From IMG/VR virus record IMGVR_UViG_3300043100_000006, positions 38,180 to 102,179 of that record: a stretch of DNA of 64,000 nt. One strand, 5' to 3'. A program made the translations under genes and the position numbers. Positions 58,486-64,000 of the stretch are shown one piece after another. The notes below the pieces were generated by a model, which did no database searches, was not told the origin of the DNA, and saw only the letters and a program-made list of their open reading frames with translations. Numbering within the stretch: the stretch's first letter is position 1; every line of letters begins with the position of its first letter. This stretch comes from a virus.

Positions 58486-60171
58486 ATGGCCACGGCAGAG
58501 CAAGTAATCGGTGAATCAGTGTTTGAGATTTCGCTAGACCAGATTGTCCCATCCCCAAACAATCCCCGCAAGAACTTCGACGAGGGCGCGCTGGCTGAAC
58601 TGGCGACGACCATCGACCGCGATGGTTTGCAATCGCCCATCTTGGTGCGACCGCTGCCGGAAGGCAAAAACGAAATCGTTTGCGGTGAGCGCAGGTTTCG
58701 TGCGTTCATGCTTTTGGGGCGCGGATCAATTCCGGCCATTGTTCGCGAGATGACGGACGAGCAGGCAGATGAGGCGCGCATTGTCGAGAACCTGCAACGC
58801 GCGGACCTCGAACCACTGGACGAAGCGCAAGCATTCAAGGCGCTCATGGGTGACGGCACGGTCGCGGACGTTGCCGCGAAGGTGGGCAAGGAAGAGTCCT
58901 ACGTCGCGAAGCGGCTCAAATTGACCGACCTGATTCCGGAAGCTGCGAAAGCTTTGAGCACCGGGAAGATCCAACTCGGGCACGCGCTGGAGATTTCGCG
59001 GCTGAACGTTGCCGATCAAAAGCGCACACTAAAATTCTGCCAGAGCGAGAGCCAGGTCAATACCGGCGATTCATGGGAGAACGTCAAGACTACGATCACG
59101 GTCGAGTCTCTGCGGAAGTTTATCCAAGGCAGTCTGCTGGTGCAACTGAGCAATGCGAAGTTCGACTTGGCGGACCCAAACCTGAATCCAGAGATGGGCG
59201 CCTGTACCGCATGTCCGCATAACACAGCGAACCAAGGCGCGCTGTTTTCCGATGTCAAGAATGCGCGATGCACGCTGCCGGAATGTTTCTTCGGAAAAGA
59301 GAAGGCGGCACTGGAAGGGAAAGTCGAAGCTGTTGCGGTCGAGACGGGCAAGAAAGTGTTTCGGCTCGGGATTGGCAGCGAGCACGCGAACCGCGGAATG
59401 ACGAAAGTTCCGGTCGATGGATACTTCCAGGAGCACAGTTCGGCGATTGCGGTAGTCGATAAGGGCAAGGAGTGCGAGTCGGCAGTACCAGCGGTCGTGA
59501 CGTTTGTCGATCCAAACTCAGAAACCAAACTCGCGCCGGGCAAGCAGATCACCATCTGTACCGACGAGAAGTGTAAGATTCATCACGGGGCAGCGTCCTC
59601 GAGCAGCGGAGCAAAGAAACCGCTCAAGGGTCTGGCGAAAGTCGAGCACAAGGCGGAAGTGCTTGCGGAGAATCTCGGGCAGCGGGTGCGGGACGAAGCG
59701 TTCAGTCAGCTCGCCGACAAGTTGCTGGCTCAGGCGAAGTTGGGAGGCAAAGCAGTATCGTTCGACGCGCTCTCGGCCTTTGTGCAAGCGCATCTGCACA
59801 GCGACCGCTTCCGTGATATGGGCAATGCGCTGCAACTTCCGAAGCCGGAAAAGAAAGACGAATTCCGGGGAGCGGATTGGGAGGGTGCGGTCGCGAAGTG
59901 CTTCGAAAAGAATCCTTCAGCGTTCCTCCTGGCAATGGTTGCAGCGGAAGGCTTGCAGGATGAGGACCGCAAGAACGTACTCTATCGAATGGCCGACGAG
60001 TACAAAGTTGATGTGAAGAAGATCGAGACAGTGATCGCCGCCGAAGACAAAGCAGCCATCAAGGAAATGCGGGACCGGGCGAAGGAGCGAGAGAAGCCGA
60101 AAGCGGAGAAGAAGGCGAAGGCTCCAAAGAAAGAGAAGAAGGCGAAGAAAACCAAGGTCGTCGACGCATAG
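58486..60171 (+). CDS. ParB/RepB/KorB-family protein
   Basis: 561 aa from ATG 58486. The N-terminus has 'LDQIVPSPNNPRKNF' and the CTP-binding CGERRFRA box near residue 66-73. A helix-turn-helix follows ('VADVAAKVGKEESYVAKRLK', about 125-148). A Cys cluster (CTACPHN ... CTLPEC, about 240-275) is a zinc-like insertion not in chromosomal ParB. A Lys/Ala C-terminus ends the protein. No ParA is visible. ParB-family proteins bind palindromic sites; this genome has two such classes. It sits behind an operator-bearing promoter, so autoregulation is plausible. Confidence 0.8.
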   Translation: MATAEQVIGESVFEISLDQIVPSPNNPRKNFDEGALAELATTIDRDGLQSPILVRPLPEGKNEIVCGERRFRAFMLLGRGSIPAIVREMTDEQADEARIVENLQRADLEPLDEAQAFKALMGDGTVADVAAKVGKEESYVAKRLKLTDLIPEAAKALSTGKIQLGHALEISRLNVADQKRTLKFCQSESQVNTGDSWENVKTTITVESLRKFIQGSLLVQLSNAKFDLADPNLNPEMGACTACPHNTANQGALFSDVKNARCTLPECFFGKEKAALEGKVEAVAVETGKKVFRLGIGSEHANRGMTKVPVDGYFQEHSSAIAVVDKGKECESAVPAVVTFVDPNSETKLAPGKQITICTDEKCKIHHGAASSSSGAKKPLKGLAKVEHKAEVLAENLGQRVRDEAFSQLADKLLAQAKLGGKAVSFDALSAFVQAHLHSDRFRDMGNALQLPKPEKKDEFRGADWEGAVAKCFEKNPSAFLLAMVAAEGLQDEDRKNVLYRMADEYKVDVKKIETVIAAEDKAAIKEMRDRAKEREKPKAEKKAKAPKKEKKAKKTKVVDA

Positions 60172-60192
60172 GAAATTTGTTTAGAAATTAAC

Positions 60193-60241
60193 TTGAACGC
60201 TGGTCTGTTCTGTGCGATAAATACTGAGCATAACAGACCAG
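60193..60241 (+). promoter_or_regulatory. Promoter overlapped by a perfect inverted repeat
   Basis: TTGAAC, 17 nt, GATAAA, with CTGGTCTGTT (60200-60209) and AACAGACCAG (60232-60241) flanking the -10 region. It may be an operator, or a terminator-like hairpin of the ParB gene, although no U-tract follows. Confidence 0.5.
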
Positions 60242-60276
60242 TCCGCATCGCCCCACTGTTGTAAGATAGAGAGACT

Positions 60277-61032
60277 ATGAATATCCCTCAGCAACTTTGC
60301 CAGATCAAGTTAGGCGTCGACCGCATCGAAGACGCCGTAAAAAGCATTCCCGAACTGGCCGATTTGCTGGCGGAGCAGACTTTGCTGATAGGACGCAACC
60401 TCGCCGCCGTCAGTAAAGAAGTGCTGGCGATGACGGATCAGGTAAGTTCGATCAACCGCGAGATCGAAGCGCAAGGGCTGCAAATCACGGCACTCGTGAA
60501 CCTTTTAACACCCAAGCCAGCTGTAAGCGCAGTCGGCTCGGTAATCGCTCGCAACCCGCAAGCCATTGAGCTTGCAGAAAATGATGGAGAAGACGACATG
60601 TTGAAATTCAAAGGACGCAAACTTTCAGGCAAGCCGGCAGTTCGAAAAGCCGGTGCCGACGTTGAGATCCAGGACGACGGAACAGCACTTTATACCGTAA
60701 CCGCCCTGGACTCAGACGGCAATCCGACCGCATGGCCTGCGGGCGCAACGTTGACCAACCCGGTCGTTACCGACCCGAGCACGGTCGCTGGTGGGCCGTA
60801 CTGGGCAGTGACGCCGAACGCGGCAGACCCGACAGGCGCAAGCCTAATCGGCACGCCGCAGAACGTGAACCCGGCTCCGGCTGGCGCACTGCCTGACACG
60901 GGCGTGGGCGTATCGGTGACGGTGACGTTCCCGAACGTTGCGCCATTCAGCATCCCATTCCCGCTGATCGACGTGATTGCCGATCCTAACGCGGCCAGCG
61001 CGAGCGGTGGAGTGGCAGTCGCTACAACCTAA
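60277..61032 (+). CDS. Coiled-coil plus Ig-like beta protein
   Basis: 251 aa. The first ~80 residues form a coiled coil; residues 115-250 are a G/P/T/V-rich Ig-like beta domain ('ALYTVTALDSDGNPTAWP'). No signal peptide. Resembles virion decoration or adhesion modules. A strong terminator follows. Confidence 0.5.
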   Translation: MNIPQQLCQIKLGVDRIEDAVKSIPELADLLAEQTLLIGRNLAAVSKEVLAMTDQVSSINREIEAQGLQITALVNLLTPKPAVSAVGSVIARNPQAIELAENDGEDDMLKFKGRKLSGKPAVRKAGADVEIQDDGTALYTVTALDSDGNPTAWPAGATLTNPVVTDPSTVAGGPYWAVTPNAADPTGASLIGTPQNVNPAPAGALPDTGVGVSVTVTFPNVAPFSIPFPLIDVIADPNAASASGGVAVATT

Positions 61033-61067
61033 ATCGCGGGCGAACTCTGAACCCGAGAGAGAAAGAG

Positions 61068-61099
61068 CCCGGCCTGAAAATGGCCGGGTTTTGTTTTTT
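61068..61099 (+). terminator. Rho-independent terminator
   Basis: CCCGGCC / GGCCGGG, 7-nt loop, then TTTTGTTTTTT. Confidence 0.92.
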
Positions 61100-61128
61100 G
61101 CGTAAAACAAAATCAGAAAGGAAATTCT

Positions 61129-62943
61129 ATGCCAATTCAACGCAGTTACGGTCGGCGGCGCGTGCCGCCAGCGCTTCCCGCACACATGATGTTGACGCGA
61201 GTCAGTCCAGTGCTGCCGATCTCTGTAGACCTCAGAGCATTCGACGGGCCAATCAAGGACCAGCAAAACTTGGGCTGCCACGATGACAAGACCGAAGTGT
61301 TGACAGAAACAGGTTGGACCCCTTGGCCGAAATACGACGGTGCTGCTCAACTTGCCACAGTGAATCCCTTGAGCGGAATGTTGGAGTATCAAGAACCCTC
61401 GGCAATTACGCAGTACGACTACGATGGCGAAATGGTTTCGCTGGAACACTGTAGTCTAGATTTCAGCCTCACGCCGAATCACAGGATGTTCGTGAGAAAG
61501 TGGGTTGAGTCCGCTCGCACCCTTTCGTCTTCGTATGAGTTCGTGCCAATCTCCGGCATTGGATGGTACAGCGGACTGCTGGCTTCTCCCTCTGGCTTTG
61601 TCGGAACTCAACTTGACAAAATATCTATCGGTAGGCGTAGTTACTCGGGCGACGACTTCATTGCAATGCTCGCGCTAATTGCGTCGGACGGATGGGTAGG
61701 GGGGACGGATAACAACAAGAATACGGTTAGCTTTTGTTGCTTTAAGGAATCTCGCCGACCGGCAGTTGAAGCGCTCGCTCATCGCATGGAGTTGCGCGAG
61801 GTTCCTTCACGGCGAGGCGTTTGGAAGTGGGCCGACCCAGACCTCGCACATTGGGTCCGTGTGAATATGTTTACTGGAGATCGATATCGTTCGCCATTCA
61901 AGCGCGTACCGGATATCGTCAAATGCGCCGCGCAAAGCCAAATCTCAATGTTCTTCGAGTTTTTTGGCGACAAGCATGTTAACCCAGAGCGAGGCCGACA
62001 GTTCTACACATCGAGCCAAAGAATGGCGGACGACATCCAAGAGCTGTGTCTAAAGATCGGCAAACGATGCAGTACGTTCGGGCCGATTCCAGCCAGTGAC
62101 GTAAAACTGAAAGACGGCAGGGAGATTCTCGCGGAGAACTGTGCAGACGCGTACACCCTCACGGAATGGACAAGCAACAACCTGTCAATCGAACGCAAAC
62201 GGCAGATTCGCTCTGAGCCCTACAAGGGCACAGTGTTCTGCGCTACCGTTCCCAACTCAACTCTAATCACTCGGCGCAATGGCACGGTCTTAATCTCAGG
62301 CAATAGCTGCACCGGGCACGCGTTCGCTTCGTCTCTCGAATGGATCTTCCGAAAGTATCTCAAAAAGCAACCGATCTTGAGCCCACTCTACGTGTATTCC
62401 AAAGAACTCATCGCAGACGGAAACTTCCCGAACGATGATGGCTCGGACGGGGTGACCGGGTGCAACGTGGTGATCGTGAATGGGGCGTGCGAAGATTCGC
62501 TGTACCCAGACGCATCGCAGAGAATCACGAAGCCGACTCCGGAGATGGATGCGAATGCAGCGCAGTATCGGGTCGGATCATACCACGGACTTACTGGAGC
62601 ACAGGTCGCAAAGAGTGTATTGGGTGACCCCGTTCCATGGCCAGTCCAGATAGGCTTCAACGTGGCAGCATCGTTCGAGTCGGACGAGGTTGCTAAGACC
62701 GGAATCTATAACCCGCAACCCGGCGAGCAGATTGTCGGAGGTCATGAAGTGAAGGCTAGCGGCTATGACCTAGGACCGACGCCGACGCTTCGACCTGCAG
62801 GATGCCCGCCTGCATTCCTTATTCAGAATTCGTGGTCGGACGATTGGGGGCTGAAGGGGTATTTCTGGATGCCGACATCGGTACTGGATGATCCCGCGAC
62901 AGACTGCAAGATCGTGCATTCAGGCGGCCCCTGGCGGCAATAG
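61129..62943 (+). CDS. Papain-family (C1A) cysteine protease precursor with intein
   Basis: 604 aa. Host protein (261 aa after splicing): 'FDGPIKDQQNLG', then SCTGHAFA with the catalytic Cys, 'GGHEVKASGYD' with the catalytic His, and 'FLIQNSWSDDWGLKGYF' with the catalytic Asn. The order is that of C1A peptidases. The intein (343 aa) lies between the G and S one residue before the catalytic Cys. No signal or propeptide is obvious. A protease at this point in a phage genome is unusual; it might process virion or host proteins. Confidence 0.85.
   Translation: MPIQRSYGRRRVPPALPAHMMLTRVSPVLPISVDLRAFDGPIKDQQNLGCHDDKTEVLTETGWTPWPKYDGAAQLATVNPLSGMLEYQEPSAITQYDYDGEMVSLEHCSLDFSLTPNHRMFVRKWVESARTLSSSYEFVPISGIGWYSGLLASPSGFVGTQLDKISIGRRSYSGDDFIAMLALIASDGWVGGTDNNKNTVSFCCFKESRRPAVEALAHRMELREVPSRRGVWKWADPDLAHWVRVNMFTGDRYRSPFKRVPDIVKCAAQSQISMFFEFFGDKHVNPERGRQFYTSSQRMADDIQELCLKIGKRCSTFGPIPASDVKLKDGREILAENCADAYTLTEWTSNNLSIERKRQIRSEPYKGTVFCATVPNSTLITRRNGTVLISGNSCTGHAFASSLEWIFRKYLKKQPILSPLYVYSKELIADGNFPNDDGSDGVTGCNVVIVNGACEDSLYPDASQRITKPTPEMDANAAQYRVGSYHGLTGAQVAKSVLGDPVPWPVQIGFNVAASFESDEVAKTGIYNPQPGEQIVGGHEVKASGYDLGPTPTLRPAGCPPAFLIQNSWSDDWGLKGYFWMPTSVLDDPATDCKIVHSGGPWRQ
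61276..62304 (+). other. Intein with LAGLIDADG (DOD) homing domain
   Basis: 343 aa in frame. Starts with Cys (CHDDKTEVLTETGW, block A), block B 'FSLTPNHRMFV', DOD motifs 'ALIASDGWV' and 'FFEFFGDKHV', block F 'GTVFCATVPN', and ends RNGTVLISGN followed by Ser. The usual penultimate His is Gly. Confidence 0.9.
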
Positions 62944-62985
62944 TCCGAGACTCTGATTTGTAACTGCGAACTCTCCGAACATCTC

Positions 62986-63030
62986 GATAGCCGCAGCATC
63001 ATAAGACTGGGCTGCGGCTATCCTGCTTTT
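62986..63030 (+). terminator. Terminator after the protease gene
   Basis: Perfect 12-bp stem GATAGCCGCAGC / GCTGCGGCTATC with a 13-nt loop, followed by CTGCTTTT. Confidence 0.8.
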
Positions 63031-63105
63031 GAAACGGCCGAGATTGCGGCGGCTCTTCATGTTGGGAGTATTGCCGCCTATTGATGCTCTCCAGTTCACG
63101 ATTAT

Positions 63106-63984
63106 TTACCTGACGAGTTCCGCAAATGAAAGTGGATCACAGGTCACCATATGACGCAAGGTTTCGGTAAACAGGTCGCGATTCTTTCTCCGGTTGAAGC
63201 GGAACTCCATCTCCGCCAGATACCGGGCAAGATGCTTGGCCGAAACCTTGTGCCACGATCCCACGATGCCGCGCTTGAGCAGCGAGAACGCCGATTCGAC
63301 GGTGTTGGTATGAACGTCGCCTTCGACATAGACGCCAGCCGAGTGCTTGATGGTCTTGTGCTTCGACCGCATGTTGCCGAACAGGGGAGGCGCGGCATCG
63401 TCCAGCGCACGCGGGTAGCTACTGGAATCATCCGTCACGATCACTTCCACGGAGCCGCTAACGTGCTCTTGGACGAACTTCGCCAGAGTGCCACTCTTAA
63501 CGTCGTCAACGTGGAAGAAGCGCAAATCGCCGCCGCGCTGCCGAATGCCGAGCACGATGTCTTTGTCAGTTCCGCGTCCGCGCTTCCCGCCGCGCTCGAC
63601 TCCGCCGACATAGGTTTCGTCCAGTTCAACCGTGCCAGTCAGGGGCGGACGTTCCGCTGTCGCCATAGCGAAGCGGATACGATGGCACAAGTACCAGGCC
63701 GTCTTGTAGCTCACACCGATGGTTCGCTTGAGTTGATTCGCAGACATGCCTTTCCGCGCTTCACAGAGCAGCAGGACAGCGAGAAACCAAGTTTCCAAGG
63801 GAAGCTTCGTGTCTCCGAAGATCGTGCCTGTAGTGACTCGGAACTCGTAATGGCAGGCATAGCAGATCAGGATAGCGCCGCGTCTGGACACGTCGCCCTG
63901 ACACCTGATACATTTCGGAGCGATGGGCCAGCGCAAACGCTCAAGCAAGTCCCGGCAGCAATCTTCATCGGAGAAACGCGACAT
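63106..63984 (-). CDS. IS1595-family (ISXO2-like) transposase
   Basis: 292 aa on the reverse strand. An N-terminal zinc ribbon (CIRC ... CYAC), then a DDE-type domain: 'TVELDETYVGGVERGG', 'VIVTDDSSSYPRALDD', and a downstream 'DVHTNTVESAFSLLKRGIVG'. This is the IS1595/ISXO2 pattern. The start ATG is 16 nt from the window edge, so terminal repeats on the right lie outside. I could not identify terminal inverted repeats with confidence. It marks either an insertion in the phage or the phage/host boundary. Confidence 0.9.
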   Translation of the reverse strand: MSRFSDEDCCRDLLERLRWPIAPKCIRCQGDVSRRGAILICYACHYEFRVTTGTIFGDTKLPLETWFLAVLLLCEARKGMSANQLKRTIGVSYKTAWYLCHRIRFAMATAERPPLTGTVELDETYVGGVERGGKRGRGTDKDIVLGIRQRGGDLRFFHVDDVKSGTLAKFVQEHVSGSVEVIVTDDSSSYPRALDDAAPPLFGNMRSKHKTIKHSAGVYVEGDVHTNTVESAFSLLKRGIVGSWHKVSAKHLARYLAEMEFRFNRRKNRDLFTETLRHMVTCDPLSFAELVR

Positions 63985-64000
63985 GAGATCACGAAGAGTC

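Noticed and set aside
58486-60171. Evidence for a phage-plasmid
   Set aside because: A ParB-family gene alone, without ParA or a plasmid replicon, is not enough; many lytic phages carry one.
1-64000. CRISPR array
   Set aside because: The recurring 13-mers are kilobases apart and palindromic, with no regular repeat-spacer spacing.

Overview
The window is the late and early gene blocks of a tailed double-stranded DNA phage, or of a prophage or metagenomic phage contig, of the long-tailed siphovirus type. Nearly all genes lie on the + strand. The late order is classical: portal, Mu F-like head protein, scaffold/protease, major capsid protein, head-tail connectors, tail tube, G/GT-type chaperones, tape measure, DUF2460, DUF2163, NlpC/P60 and a very large tail-tip protein. 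A lysis cassette follows, then a long early block of small genes, nucleases, a SNF2-type helicase, replication proteins and a ParB-family protein. I see no terminase (it may lie to the left), no integrase and no obvious CI-type repressor, so lifestyle is open. The host cannot be named. Several secreted-type signal peptides and a Flp-type pilin fit a Gram-negative soil bacterium, possibly Acidobacteriota, but that is a weak inference.

Layout: 1-10.0 kb, a glycosidase-like ORF at the edge, then portal to major capsid. 10.1-10.5 kb, a self-contained unit (moron) with its own -10 box and terminator and a tRNA-like arm. 10.6-20.9 kb, connectors, three consecutive genes with signal peptides, a LuxR-type DNA-binding protein, a reverse-strand HNH endonuclease, tail tube and chaperones. 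21-34 kb, tape measure to tail tip and appendages. 34.0-34.6 kb, a reverse-strand operon encoding a DUF5317-like membrane protein and a Flp pilin-like peptide. 34.8-37.6 kb, lysis. 37.7-60.2 kb, early region. 60.2-63.1 kb, an Ig-like protein and a papain-family protease interrupted by an intein. 63.1-64 kb, an IS1595-family transposase.

Two dispersed signals tie the genome together. (1) Seven early promoters, on both strands, carry a GATTCACTAGTA-type sequence at varying distance from the -35 box, and five of them place the start codon 6-8 nt after the -10 box, implying leaderless mRNAs. (2) Eleven copies of a TCCACC-S-GGTGGA palindrome lie mostly just upstream of genes. Some copies have longer complementary arms with compensatory changes, one supplies the only visible tape-measure start codon and another supplies a Shine-Dalgarno sequence. 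The ParB-family protein is a candidate ligand for either class.

The window is also rich in gene-interrupting elements: an intein next to the catalytic Cys of the protease, a LAGLIDADG gene splitting RNase H, and three HNH proteins. Other unusual points are a 2H-phosphoesterase domain fused to the Mu F-like head protein, a dnaX-type slippery run at the portal/head-protein junction, and an acidic/basic overprinted gene pair. No stretch longer than 300 bases lacks a gene.
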